Part shown: in pieces, positions 1 through 11,344 of the stretch
Layout of the letters: every line of letters starts with the position of its first letter
Numbering within the stretch: position 1 is the first letter of the stretch
Origin: Rhipicephalus microplus
Lineage: Eukaryota > Arthropoda > Arachnida > Ixodida > Ixodidae
Assembly: GCF_043290135.1 (NCBI RefSeq)
Contig: NC_134710.1
Span: 278,214,776-278,278,775, forward strand
Direction of reading: 5' to 3'
Length of the DNA stretch: 64,000 bases
Program-made: the position numbers and the translations under genes
Notes under the pieces: model-generated
The model's database searches: none
Told to the model about the DNA's origin: nothing
The model's input: only the letters and a program-made list of their open reading frames with translations

Positions 1-149
1 GCACGAATGAAGACGCAAGCAGTTCAGCAAGCTCCCTCTCAGTGATGTTTCTCGCAAGGGCTTGCAAGGACTGGATAGCTCGACACTTTCGGGTTAATTA
101 TGCGCATGATATGCCAGCCATGGCGACAGCGGCGTGGGTCATTCAGAGA

Positions 150-1160
150 ACAACAGATGTCATGGGAAGAGTAGAGCATAGCGAAGCGAGGGGGTGGGAA
201 AGTGAAGTGAGGGTGAGGAGTGAATGGTGACATGAAGAGTGAAGCGAGCGATGAGAAAGTGAAGCACGGATGAGAAGGAGAAAAAGGTGATGGGAAGAGT
301 AGAGCACAGTAAAGCGAGGGGGTGGAAAAGTGAAGTGAGGGTGAGAAGGAAAAGTGGGATGGGAAGAGTGAGGGCAAGTTGGTAGGACCCAACTCAACAA
401 ACGAACTGTGCAACCTAGAAGTAGTTACAGCGTAACTACGGAAGCGAAAAACTATTGCTTTTTCACTTCCGCAGTTACGCCGTAACTACGGTAGGTTGCG
501 CTGTTCGTACATTCAGTTAAAGTGTAGTAAAGGAAGAGGTGAGAAAGCGATGTGAGTGTGAGGAGGGAAATGTGACGGGAAGAGTAAAGCGAGCGAGGGG
601 GTGAGAAGGTGTAGTGAGAGTGAGAAGGAGGGGAAGGTAATGGGAAGAGTAAAGCATATTGAAGCGAGGGGGTGGGAAAGTGAAGTGAGGGTGAGGAGAA
701 AAGAAACGTCATCAGAAGAATATAGCACAGAAAAGCGAGAGGTTGGAAAGTTAAGTGAGTGTGAGGAGGAGAGAAAGGTGTCAGGAAGTGTAAAGCATAG
801 TAAAGCAAGGTGGTGGGAAAACGAAGTTGAGGGAGGAGGAGGAAAAGGTAACGGGAAGAGTAAAGCATAGTAGAGTAAGGGGCGGTAAAGTGAAGTGAAG
901 TTGAGGAGGGAAAGGTAACTGGAAAAGTATAGTATGGCGAATGGGTGAGAAAGAAAAGTGAGGGTGAGGGGAATGTGACGGGAAGACTGAGGCATTGGAA
1001 AACGAGGGGGCAGGGAATCGAAGTGAGGAGGACGGAAAGGTAACGGGAAGAATAAAGCATAGTGAGGGGACGGGAACCTGAAGTGAGGGTAAGGAGGAGG
1101 GAAATGCATAGGAGAAGAGTAAAGCATGGTAAAGCGAGGGGGCGAGAAAGCAAAGTGAGG
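150..1160. repeat. G-rich minisatellite, unit about 65-70 bp
   Basis: Degenerate tandem repeat, interrupted at about 380-540 by a foldback. Each unit contains GGGAAGAGTAAAGCATAG, then AAGCGAGGGGGTGGGAAAG, then GTGAAGTGAGGGTGAGGAGG. Unit starts are visible near 575, 645, 715, 785, 855, 925, 978, 1042 and 1110, so the period drifts between about 63 and 70 bp. The strand composition (G+A versus C+T) removes stop codons, which opens several long frames of 160-233 codons on the minus strand. Those frames are low-complexity and are not genes. Related units lie at 28380-28570 and, more degenerate and inverted, at 26340-26830. Confidence 0.85.
404..508. repeat. Foldback / MITE-like palindrome (family 1, copy 1)
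   Basis: Near-perfect inverted repeat of about 105 bp with arms of about 45 bp and a loop of only a few bases around 455. The arms run GAAC..GCAACCTA, then GTAGTTACNGCGTAACTAC, then GGAAG.GAAAAA, and are mirrored on the other side. The core GTAGTTAC..GTAACTAC is itself a palindrome and recurs in the foldback at 3807-3922, so the two are probably one small family. It sits inside the minisatellite. No coding capacity. Confidence 0.75.
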
Positions 1161-1164
1161 GTGC

Positions 1165-2600
1165 GATTTGTGTTTTAGACGTTGTTGTATAGTATGATTT
1201 GCTGGCAAGACATGCAGAAAGTTTGAAACGGGTAGTTTCTATTTTAAGGCAGAATACATTTTCCATCTACGCAACCACAAGGAAATAGGAAGCTTGCCTG
1301 TGCCTCGCCGTCACTGTATTGCACGTCAATTCAAAGACCCAGCGGAAGCTCTTTGATAGCAGACAATGCATACCATAGAAATGCTTGCCATTGGTTTCAG
1401 TAATGCTGCTGCACAGAACGTCAGAAAGGGTCAAGACCGCTTATTTTATAGAACGATATCGTCTCCTGTGGATATATTCAACTGGTTTAAAGTTACAATG
1501 GACAAAATTAAAATGCAGTATATGGCCTGCGGCGCCGTATTGGGGCGTTGTCTTTTAAAAAGCCTGTTTATTGAAACAATGAGCCACATTTGAATTTAAC
1601 TTGCTGAGCGGTTGTTTCGACAATATTTTTGCGTTTTACGCGACTCGTTAAACTGGGGCTGCAGTCCCGTAATGTTTCTTTAAGAAGCTCTGAATAGAAA
1701 AAAGCAATGTCTGACCAGGCAGACACACAAATGCAAAGGCCCTAATGCGTCTGTATGCGCTGAGCGAACGTGAAAGAGCCAAGAGCATGGAAGCACCCCG
1801 CGTATTTCTTCTCATTAAATGGATAGTTCTGGCTTCAGTCGCAGTTTTCTGGCACCGATGTTCATACTGCAGATAAAGCAGAAACTAGAAACTGACCTGT
1901 TGAGACAATGTGAAAGTGAAACTGAAGCTCCTGCCCCGAAGGAACGCGCTCTCTAGGCTGACACTGAGGGCTCATGAAACGCGCCGGCAAACGAAACTCT
2001 ACACCAGCGACAATGTTGCTTGAACGCGAATGTTCTAGCGACAAAAGCTAACAGAGCTAGCGTTCAATATATTGCTACGTAAAATGAGACGGGACGTGAC
2101 TATTTGGCACTGTATTTACACCGATAAATACGGAGCGCAGCACACAGACCAAGTAAACCAGTCTTCTTCGTCTTCTGATCATAGAATGGTTCACCTTTTA
2201 TGCGATAGCTACGTAGCAATATCAATGTTAGTCACAGCTGAACCATCTTCTTTTTTTTGGGGGGTAGTGCGCGTCATGCACCTACTGTGCCGTACGGAGA
2301 TGCCGCGCGAGAAATGGTAGTGGTCAGCACTCATGCTAAAACTCGGCGCGAGATTAAGGTGACTCTTCCGCCGATATATATAAATGCTGCAACAAGGAAC
2401 CAATCCGAAAAAGAACAAGCCAACCCAGCCGTTCGGTATCAGATTGTATGCAGACCAGCTTACCTCTACCACCCAAGGCAAGGCTGCACCTCTCAGCTCG
2501 GATGTCGGCAGCGCTGTCCGGTCAGTATCGCGTCCAAATGTTTGAACGAGACCACGAAGGCGCAGGTGCCTCGAGCTTCACCTGCTCGCGTGGCCAATAG
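1165..2600. other. Unassigned DNA
   Basis: No recognisable gene or repeat. The longest open frames (1366-1593 on plus, 75 codons; 2072-2320 on plus, 82 codons) have no motif I recognise and no splice or promoter context. I treat them as chance. Confidence 0.5.
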
Positions 2601-2779
<179 letters not shown>

Positions 2780-3229
2780 GTGGAATATTTATGGTGTGCA
2801 CCCAAAAAAGAAAAGTAGCCTCGCGCGCGGGTGGCAGGAGGATGCATTACGAGCATAGCACAAATTACACATTCAGACGACCTTATCGAAAGTGCGCTGT
2901 CAGAATAAAGGTAATTGAGAACTTAGGTACTGAGGTTGATCTTGTTCAAGAACCAACACAGTTAGTGACCCAGCTCTCATAGTCACTGCATGCCCGCACA
3001 AATCAAGGATTGTCATAATGATCATCAAGTCTTTCTAAGGCACGTAGCCCTCCAAGAAATACAATTTATTAATAATGGGAATATTAGAAATGTAATTGCG
3101 ACAAATGACACGAATTGTAATCTTATAATTGAATATGATACTATTTTTCCCCAAAACGTCACGTTCCAGTCTGTCAAATATTGAAATAACATATTAAGAG
3201 ATTACAAGGTGCATGCAGAAACAAGTTAT

Positions 3230-4130
3230 ATAATACCAACAGATGCTTCAGTGAATAATCAAAAGACAGAAGTAGGCATTGCTTGGGATTTACTTGACTG
3301 GTCCTTCTCAGTGTGACTGTCTGAATTTACTGCAGTTTTTGAATCTGAGCTCGTGGCGGTTTTTTAGCACTTCCAATACTTCTGTCTAATCAAGACAGCG
3401 CAGTCATAATGACGGATTCCCTTCAGGCTGTGATGCCCTGACAGCTTCTGGGAACTCTCGAACTCTAAGGACATTCCGAACATTAGTACTGCCGCTGTCG
3501 AGACACCTGAGGTTACTGTGGGTTCCAGGACACTGCAGATTAAGACCAAATGGATTAGACCATTCCTTAGCACGAGCCGTGCTTGATGGTCCAATATTAT
3601 TCGTACTACGAGAAGTCTATTACATTGCCACAATTAAATATCGAAAATCAGCAATCTGCACTGATACAATAGCAACAATAACTAGATGGAGAGAATATGA
3701 TCACCACAAGTTTCCATGGCGACCCCAGTAGTCAATCCAGAAAGCTCGAAGTTTAGATTACTAGATTTTGATGCCATGTGCCCCCTCTAAACCTATCATT
3801 GCACAACGCAAGACTACGTGTAGTTACGACGTAACTACAGAAGAAGATACATGGACAGAAAAAGCGCTCTTTCTGTCCTTGTCTCTTCTTCTGTAGTTAC
3901 GTCTTAACTACTCGTCGTCTTGCACTGTGGAAATATATTGACTTTCAATCACCAACTAGCCCAAGCATCTGTCCTATATTTACACAGAGCTGGTCAGGTG
4001 ATATCACCCCTCTGCGCATTTTGCGCAGAAATAGAATCAATTAATCATTATCTTTTATCTTGTCGCCGATACTCTATACTTAAAAAAAGACCTTTAGTTA
4101 TTCCCTTTCTGTTAGGTTGACAGTGGTACC
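3230..4130 (+). pseudogene. Dead LINE 3' part: RNase H and C-terminal Cys/His region
   Basis: Remnant of the ORF2 C-terminus of an RNase H-bearing non-LTR retrotransposon. Around 3240 the plus strand reads an RNase H start (a TDAS-like 'DAS'). Near 3520-3590 it reads the end of the domain (WVPGHCRLRPNG, then LARAVLDGP, compared with the usual VPGH.GI.GNE.AD.LA). At 3985-4060 a CAFC...H.LLSC motif matches the C-terminal Cys/His cluster of these ORF2 proteins. The frame is broken by several stops and shifts and by a foldback at 3807-3922. A 64-codon frame just upstream (2990-3184) may belong to the same remnant. Element class is established knowledge; clade is not resolved. Confidence 0.7.
3807..3922. 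repeat. Foldback / MITE-like palindrome (family 1, copy 2)
   Basis: About 116-bp palindrome with a loop near AGCGCT at 3861-3868. Arms start GCAAGAC and contain GTAGTTACGACGTAACTAC, then AGAAGAAGA, then GGACAGAAA. It shares the GTAGTTACG..GTAACTAC core with 404-508. It splits the LINE remnant, whose reading resumes on the far side, which fits an insertion. Confidence 0.75.
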
Positions 4131-4659
4131 TGTACTAAACATTGATGCCTCAGTTTTCGGGCATTGCCACAGGAATGCTTTCAGTGCCGTCTGCGATTAT
4201 ATTCAGGCATCCAAACGTATTACATTATAATTCCTAGTGAAATATTTATTATTCTGCATCATCAAAAAGTGTTTTAACATTGATTCTGAATATTTAGGTG
4301 AAGTAAACTAACCTGTGTGGTCAACTCAACAGCTGAAATCTCAAAATTTCTGAAATAGATTTTTCTACTTTCCCCCCTTTTTGTCGCTTTTTAAATATTA
4401 CACATAGTTGTAATGCTCACAAAAACAGCACACTACGTTTTCTTGCCCAAGCCCGCTGAGTGGGTGTGAGCCACAATTTCATGAAAACAAACAAACAAAG
4501 AAAGTCTAGCGAAGTTGATTTTGAATGGGCCTGAGCCCCAGCGTAGGCATCGGCCACGAGCTCTTGGGCTGGGGCGGCTTCCTCGGCTTGCTGGACGGCC
4601 TACAGTTGTTCTAAGAAGGAGCTGGGCAGAGCCTCCTTCTACGCGCCCTGTGGTCTGAA

Positions 4660-5671
4660 ACTGCCTCCTTGTGGTTTTACCGTTCGTTTTCTGTAGAAGT
4701 ATCACGTCCGGTTGCTTCTTGTTAATGAGGAACTGTTGTAGGTGTCCCTGCTTACAAGCGTATCCTCTACAATTGCATTGCCAAATTACACAATTCTTGT
4801 ATTCCTGAGTGACAGCGAATATAATAGTTTTCCGGTGTTCTCCCATGTCTCTGCGTTCTCTGATCTGCGGTATGGTTTCCCAGCTGGTTTCAAGGGTGAC
4901 GATAGTTATAGTGCGAGAACAAAACGACGACACAGTCTCTGTGTCATCGTTTTGTTCTCGCACTATAACTATTGTCATGCCATACCAACTAGCCCAAGCT
5001 GCCACACTTCTTGGTTTCAGGGGCGTGCAGCGGATAGCTGGTAGCTTTCGGCTGATTGGTTTCGACCCTTATGTGCAGGGTGGCGAGTTGTTGCTTTATT
5101 TGCTGCATTGCAGTCGTTAGCTGCTGCATCGCGTTTGTAAGCTAAATAAGCATTGCTTCCATTTCTGCCTTATGCGTGTTTTGTCTTCCTATATTTTTTT
5201 CCGAATTGTCCTCATGTCTTCTTCGACATAAGCTTCTCGTCTATCGTGTCATTTCCTGTTGTTTCTTCTGTTTTCTGTGTTTGACTCTCAGCTTGCGCCA
5301 GGTCCACTTCTACTGCCCTACGTTTCGAGGGGGTAGGCAGCGTTTCGTTCACAGAAAGCACGTCCCCTGTATTTTCTCCAAATAAAATCATTGCGCCTTT
5401 TTTAGATACCTCGGTTTTTAGACTAGCATTTTCTTCCCTAAGTTCATATATTACGTTTTTCTATTTACTGTTATCCTTTTCCAATTGCTCGAATGGTTTT
5501 TGGATTCGCATGATTATGTCGTGTTCCCTTTGACTGTTAGATAAGACAATGCCAGACCCCACACGCTCCCCGGAAGTGGCTTCCGCCTAGCTCACTCTGA
5601 AGGCTTTGGGTAGACTGTCAGTATTACAGGGTCTGCCAGCTCGCGTTGCTGTGGTGTCGGCACTGGCTGTA
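4660..5671 (-). pseudogene. LINE A, second half of ORF1 and start of ORF2 (endonuclease)
   Basis: Read on the minus strand. From 5671 down to about 5200 the frames give the coiled-coil C-terminal half of a LINE ORF1 protein (for example ELREENASLKTE). Around 4790-4690 follows the start of ORF2: WQCNCRGYACKQGHLQQ, then PDVILLQKTNGK. These correspond to the first conserved blocks of the APE-type endonuclease (usually W.WN.RG and PD.I.LQE); here the catalytic E is replaced by K in LQK. ORF2 stops being recognisable below about 4660. The frame is continued upstream at 13356-14544, beyond the inserted TIR element. A foldback (4897-4979) and stops show it is dead. Confidence 0.8.
4897..4979. repeat. 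Foldback with 3-nt loop (family 2)
   Basis: Inverted repeat with arms of about 38 bp (starting GATAGTTATAGTGCGAGAAC, then AAAACGA.GACACAG) and a loop of only about three bases. Its sequence is unrelated to the foldbacks at 404 and 3807. It lies in the degenerate ORF1/ORF2 junction of LINE A. Confidence 0.75.
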
Positions 5672-5862
5672 CACAGTAAAAATTTTTGCACCCAAAAGGG
5701 TGTAAAAAGGTTGCTTTTACGAGAAAGCACCCTTTGCAACACCCTTTAACACCCATAAATGGTCGATTGAAAAAAAGCACCCCTTTGTTTGGGTGCTTGC
5801 CTCGATAGCACCCTAAAATGGGCTCTAAGGGTGCTTTTGTGCCTTAAAGGGTGTAGGTGCCG
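5672..5862. repeat. TIR plus subterminal AAGGGTGC array, outer end of copy 1
   Basis: After the terminal CACAGTAAAAATTTTT come roughly ten copies, in both orientations, of a short motif of the type AAAGGGTGC / GCACCCTT (around 5690-5850). Arrays of short transposase-binding motifs just inside the TIRs are known from CACTA-type and some other DNA transposons. Binding here is inference. Confidence 0.8.
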
Positions 5863-5904
5863 ATTCATCAGATGGAATATGCAGCATAAGAAGAACACAT
5901 AATT

Positions 5905-6135
5905 ATAATATTTGGGATTTTACGTCTCAAAAACCTCGATATGATTATGAGGGCCGTTGTAGTGGAAAGCTGCAGAGATTTTCACCATTTGGTGTTCTTT
6001 AATGAGCGCTCATATCGCACAGTGCAAAGGCTTCTACCTTTTCGCCTCCGCCTTAATTCAACTGCCACGGCCGGCATCGAACCCGCGACCTTCGGATTTG
6101 CGGCCGAGCAGCGCAGCTACTGCACGAATATGTGG
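5905..6135 (-). repeat. SINE fragment inside TIR element copy 1
   Basis: Minus-strand copy of the tick tRNA-derived SINE. Its tail (GGGATTTTACGTCTC, then CATATCG-like) lies at 5910-5960, the body with TTCTTTAATGAGCGC at 5998-6012, and the B-box-like GGTTCGATGCC equivalent near 6070-6085. It is more diverged than the copies at 32786 and 40237. The same SINE is found at the mirrored position in copy 2. Confidence 0.7.
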
Positions 6136-6329
6136 ACCTTGCGTTATATGACGGCCTAATTGACTTAGAATGTGTGAAGGTGCTCTCCGAATACAGCAGA
6201 ATGTCAGCAGAAGCAAATCGCGTTTCATCTATAATGGCAATTAACTGCAATCCATGTTACGAAAGCTTTCCTTAGCGTTGGTTATAAGCTGCATGTTTGC
6301 TATGGATTATATACACACAAATAATGTTC

Positions 6330-6598
6330 GCCCGAGTATGGGTGCGTGTGCGTGTAAGCGCGATTGTGTGTACACCCGTGCATGTGTGCGTGAGCGTGTA
6401 TGTGCGAGTCCGTGCTTGTGTTAAGCGTGCCTGTGCACATGTGTACGCCCATGCATGCGTGCGTTTACGGTCGCGTGTGTGTGTGGCCGCTTGTGTGTAT
6501 ACGTGTATGTGTGTGCACCTGTGAATAAGTATGCGTGTGTATCAGCCCGTGCGCCCTAGAATTTCGTGTGTGTGTGTGTGTGTGTGTGTGTGCGGGGG
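6330..6598. repeat. Degenerate (TG)n microsatellite, copy 1
   Basis: TG/CG-rich tract, pure from about 6567 to 6591 and followed by a G run. The mirrored tract in copy 2 (about 21300-21560) is shorter and contains CCC interruptions. This accounts for most of the small length difference between the two copies. Confidence 0.85.
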
Positions 6599-7650
6599 GG
6601 AGGCACTGCTTCTTATTGTTTAAGGTCCCACACCTGTTGAGACTGGGAGTCTATATGGGAGGTGGCTTAAGGAATGGCGGTGGTCAACGCACTGTACACG
6701 GACTATTCAGTACATGGAAATCAGCTGCACATTTTCGTACTTGATCGTTGCTTACGAACTTGAACTTGCTGTGGTAGCTGATTAGGTCCGCTGAGGTGCT
6801 TCTATGCCCGAAAACGTGGGTTATGACCAATTCCCACGGAAAGCTGTCCCTGCATTTATGCACAACCATCGTCTATATTAACAACGTTTAACAAGAACGT
6901 GCCGTGCCTTTGCTACAGGTGCTTAGCTAGCTCATTGGGTAACCATATGGAATTATGTGCTGATCATGTGGTCAGCAAAAAGTTTGTTATAACAACCTCG
7001 GCACGTTTCGTGGTGCGTGACAAGCCTTCTAAACATCCGCGACTGTGGATTAATTTGTTCCAGCTTCGACTAAGCATTCAGTGTTTGCGGCACCATACGC
7101 GGAAGCGCCGGACACAGACAATGCAAAAAGAAATTCCTCTGGAAAAAGCTGTAGCGATGCTCTCCCGCTAATGCCACCGAGGACGAAATAATTATTGTTT
7201 CTGGCCATTCCATGGTGCACTTTGTTTTCCACAAGTTTTGCTTCACTATTTTTCGCCCACTGCAATCGCATTCCGTCAAAATACTCAAGGAACCTGAGGC
7301 TGGTAAATACCTACGTCGCTGTGAGACTGACTGGAACGAGAGTTGCCATTTACAAGGAGTCATTCGGCGTCGAACGGCCGTCCGCCGTATGCGCCATAGC
7401 GTTTGCCTTTCGGCGCCGTCCTGGCGGGTTTCCCGCTCCGCCCCCCCCGCTCACCCCGGCCAGCGTAGCTCCCACAACGGCGGCGTAGATAAGCGAATAG
7501 TTGCGTCACCGAACACCTGCGTCGACAGCTGCGGCGCCGCCGCTCCTTCTCTCTCTCAACGTCGCTCTCTGTCTCATCGTCTTTCAAATGCGTTGCGTTG
7601 GTCTGGGGTCTTGGTCGCTGTGTGTGTTCTAGCGAACAGGCGCATATTCA

Positions 7651-7743
7651 ATGGTGGTCACGCATGACACCGTGTTCGAAGTGACGCTCGGATTAAGGAA
7701 TATTCATGGAGTGGCGGACACGGACAACGTGGGCCTGTTAACG
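7651..7743 (+). other. Exon-like block 1 of a possible captured gene, copy 1
   Basis: An ATG at 7651 opens exactly 31 codons (MVVTHDTVFEV..., ending ..DNVGLLT) that run without a stop into a consensus 5' splice site (ACG|GTGAGT). Upstream 7360-7640 is CpG- and GC-rich, unlike the A/T-rich neighbourhood, and could be a promoter or first-exon region. The peptide is not recognised. The junction to the next block is uncertain: with phase 0 the next exon-like block reads a stop after 14 codons, so another exon may lie between or the coding claim may be wrong. It is conserved in copy 2 (20154-20246). Confidence 0.4.
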
Positions 7744-9078
7744 GTGAGTGTACTGTTTTCGTAGGTAGTAATCATACAGCGCTAGCTGGGCGTCTGCAGC
7801 AGCTCTGCCGAAGTAGGCTGCCAGCCATTTACAACAGCATGCGTTCGCGGGCCTGTTGCAGATGCCCGATTAAACGTGTGACTTAACGAATTCACAGTGC
7901 TATGCGCGATGTTGTGTAAGTGCCTGCATCACTCATACAGTGAGTGATGTGATCACTTAACAAGGGCGGGATTAGTTGCTGATCGCACATTGTCTCTACA
8001 CTGCACAAAGTGATTGATATTGTTTTAAGATGTGCTTTGGGCTACATCGTAATAACATTTCTATTAATACTCAAATGTGCAACGTGCTTCTGTAGGTGTA
8101 AGCGTAAAAAAAGAAAGAAAAAGCAAAAATTATGTACAGAGGCGCACTGTACGAAATGGCTTTTTTTTTTGCTTAAAGACGGTATAGTTGGAGGTGCTGA
8201 TATGCCGCAATGCTCCCAGCACGTGCGCCTCGGTCTTTTAAGCTATTTAGGACAAGTGCCACCAGCAACAGGGAAAGATCTAGCAGACTTCCAAAGGCGC
8301 GTTGTTGTGGCCATCGCCGTGCGTTGTTTTCCCTCGTTTCTGTTTGCTGTTTTCGTGCTTCGGTTTCATCTGCGATAATGTTCGGCGTTATAACAGAATC
8401 GAGAGAGTATACGTGACTGTTGGAGCTATGTGTGGTTGCTCTAGCATAAGCCATGGCTGCTGCAACGTAGTCGGCGTTCGCGCGCGTTGGTGTCGTTCGA
8501 ACGCTCTTACTTGCGTGATTGTGTTTAACTGAGTATTTAGGCACGGGCTGCGTTTGTAAATCCCGTAGTCAATAATCGCTAATAGCGTGCCTCTGATTGC
8601 CATCAGAGGATGGGCTTGGTTGTCGAATTATGCCAGACGCTTTTTCTGAAAGCAAGCTTTGAATTTTTTTTTCAAAGAAGTACTTTCATACGTGCATGGC
8701 AGCACCTATTGCAGGCCCGCAACTCATTAAAAACTGGACGAGCTATCACATTTTTTATCAAATTACAATGAATTAAGATGATTGAATTATAGATGATTGA
8801 ATTATAGATGACGAATTTCTGTGCTAGATTAGGTGCACAAAACACATGTTCGCAGCCCTACGTCTAGAAAGCAGGCAAATAGGAAGCACAGCGTCAAATT
8901 TGGATTAGATTCCATTGACGGAGCGTCTTGTGAGGGTAGAAAGAACGAGAAAATTGTTCATTTTTGATGCCCTTATAGAGGCAGTCAGAATCGCACTGAT
9001 CGGTGACTTGTAACAATTCCTCAGATTGTTAGAGGCGTGATTAAAGTCAGTAAATCTTTTACTTTTTTTTTTTTGCAG

Positions 9079-9164
9079 ACCTCTTCGCTAGTGCCACGCC
9101 GAAGATCATTTGTTCTCATGTAAAAGAGAAAGCAGAGATGTCTTCACTGTTTGTACATGAAGAG
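9079..9164 (+). other. Exon-like block 2, copy 1
   Basis: An 86-nt block preceded by a T-rich tract and TTTTGCAG and followed by GTAAGT, a textbook internal exon outline. One frame is fully open and contains an internal ATG (MSSLFVHEE at the end). It runs in phase into the next block. No homology recognised. Confidence 0.45.
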
Positions 9165-9528
9165 GTAAGTTTCTTGTGCATTTTGATTAATGTTACATGT
9201 TCTGAACGTTGTACTTTAGGAATTGTTTTTCACACTGGCTCACTACCCTAGAAGGAATTTGATTCTTAGGTGAGTTCAAGCTTTCGTAAGTGCCATTTTT
9301 GAGCTGTAGTCTTACACTTCACCTCATTTCGGGAATTTGCTGTATGCTGGAAAACCCTTATCTTTATCATACGAAATTATTGGAATGTATGGGTTGTATG
9401 CTTTGAGTTCAGTGTAATGTCAATTACACGCCATTTCGAAGGATACACACTACACATTCTTTATATATGGTGCTGCCAGAACAGCACGAACATCATTTTA
9501 TGAGAAGTCATATTTGCTTTTATTACAG

Positions 9529-9680
9529 GATGAGAGGGTGCCGCTGACGTCCTGCGTAGTCTACCCCCCGACCCCAGCCTAGCTAGAGCAAGCCTACTTC
9601 CTGAACCTCCACATGGATAACCGAAAAATCTTCCGTGTCAGTAATGACGAAGAAGGAGTGACAGCACTGATGAGTTGATT
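9529..9680 (+). other. Exon-like block 3 (possible last exon), copy 1
   Basis: Begins after TATTACAG. Continuing the open frame of block 2, it reads DERVPLTSC..PTPA and stops at 9580-9582. A second frame reads LEQAYFLNLHMDNRKIF... and stops at 9676-9678. The three blocks together look like a spliced gene or gene fragment carried by the element. Function unknown. Confidence 0.4.
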
Positions 9681-9776
9681 TTTTTTATTTTCAACATTGT
9701 CTACGGCCGCAAGGCCTTTAACAACCACCGTGATTGAGCGGCTTTTTCTCGGCGTGAGTTTGGAGTTTATCAAAGA

Positions 9777-9830
9777 AGTTGTTCAGGCAGTACGACGCTG
9801 AAAATTTTAGTGTCACAATGCCTGAACAAC
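9777..9830. repeat. Strong hairpin, copy 1
   Basis: GTTGTTCAGGCA at 9778 is matched by TGCCTGAACAAC near 9818-9829, and the interior GACGCTGAAAA / TTTTAGTGTC also pairs, giving a stem of about 25 bp. It lies just downstream of the exon-like blocks. It could be a terminator-like or small-TIR remnant; the role is unknown. Mirrored near 18070-18123. Confidence 0.6.
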
Positions 9831-10460
9831 TTTTTTTCGAGTGTGGTCATGGTAGATGAACAAACATTGTTATTTGTGTAAGTTATTTTGCTTAGATATA
9901 GCTGGACCATTCCATGCCAAACGTCCCAGCCACTTTGGCGACCATCTGAATTGTATTTGAAAAAAAAAAGTGCTGGCTTACTGCGTTGAAAACAGTGAAC
10001 TGCTAGAATATTTCAGCGAGAAAAAAAGTTTGTTCATGTGGCTGGCTTATAACTTCCTGGCATAATGCCGTCTGTGTGCTGTTTGTGGAAAATTTTGTTT
10101 TAAAACTACCGCTTATTTTTTCTAAAGCAAATTCGGTCTACCTGTTAAGTAAATGTGCTTCTGTAAGGTATTTGAAGGTCAATAATAATAGTGCAATTTT
10201 TTTGCCACATTCGCTTCCAAGAATAAAGCCAAAATGTGTTATGTATGCATTTTTTATTGCAATATTGCACTTTGTATGAATATCTGAGCAGTGAATACTT
10301 ACTCCACAGAAGGTATATTTTGAGGAAAAAATATCTTTAGACCTCTCAAGCTGCTGAAGTATACGAGAAAATATCACAAATTTCACAAAATTGTGATTTT
10401 TGTCCGTATTGAGATGCAATTTGCTCCATGTTGTGATATAATAAAAAGTTATCATTATAC

Positions 10461-11210
10461 CTAAATTGTAAGAAAATGAAATTCTTTCTGTAATAAAAAT
10501 CTTATTGCAAAAAGGACAGGAAAGAGCGCTGTCAACTGAATTTTATTGAAGGTTCTACGAGCGTTTTTATACTGAACACAAGACCAGGGCTCATCTGCAA
10601 CAACACATGTGTGACCATGACAAAATAATTTTAACCGAGAAAAGAATACTCTTTTTCGGAAAAGATAAGTGAAGGTGTACTGATGCATTGATCCTTGACC
10701 TTCCTGATAGAGTTCTAAAATCTCTCATTTTTCTGCTTGCTTTTTTTTTCAAAAACCGTGTTTTATGAAACCTAGGACTACACTTACATTCTTTACGGTG
10801 TCCGGCCATGAGACTACTATAGCCCTTCTTAACATTTAAAGCATGCTGTCTTGCTTGATCATTGAAGCATTGCGCAGTTTGTCCTATGTTTACTTTTCCA
10901 CATGTTAGCGGTGTGTTATACAAAGTAGATTGGCATTCAGTAAACCTATTCTAGTGACGAATGGTGCAAGATTGACTGTTCCTGTTGCTGTAAGTACATG
11001 CACTTTTGAAAGCTTGAAAGGGGTGGAAAACAACAATGTCATATCTGCTGGCTCTTTTCCTAAAATTGTGAGACACCTTATGTACGTAGTACCGTGTGAC
11101 ATGCAAAGGTGATTGGTCATTCTCTTTTTCTTTTGGTCCTGTTTGCTTTAACTTTACTTTCTGCAGGAGGGTTTCGCAAACAAGTGTGATGATGCTGTTG
11201 GGGTATTGGC
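10461..11210 (-). pseudogene. Penelope-like element 3' part with GIY-YIG endonuclease, copy 1
   Basis: Read on the minus strand from about 11210. The order is a reverse transcriptase/linker end (KTLLQKVKL-like), a linker (VSHNFRKRASRYDIVV), then at 10923-10700 a block YNTPLTCGKVNIGQTAQCFN, GHRKECKCSPRF, KTRFL. This is the GIY-YIG-type endonuclease signature of Penelope-like elements (usual form Y.IPL.CGK.YIGQTGRC.N..L.EH). The 3' tail follows to about 10461. The frame contains shifts and the element lacks its RT core, so it is a fossil. Confidence 0.8.
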
Positions 11211-11344
11211 TGGTGCTATCAGCCCAGGAGTGCTAAGAATGTTCTGCCTTTTGATAGTGGGCATTCAAAATTAGTAGAAAGAGGAATTGATACCACATGT
11301 ACTCAGGCCACCCTTCAGAAGTCATGTTAGCACAAGGGTGAGGT

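Noticed and set aside
452..1266. Long minus-strand frames (up to 233 codons) in the first kilobase
   Set aside because: They run across a G/A-rich tandem repeat in three frames at once, are Ser/Pro/Leu/Phe-rich, and lack any domain; open only because of base composition.
2990..5671. The plus-strand LINE 3' part and minus-strand LINE A 5' part as one twin-primed insertion
   Set aside because: In twin priming the inverted 5' part lies upstream of the sense 3' part. Here the 3' part (+) comes first and the inverted part follows, so two separate elements are more likely.
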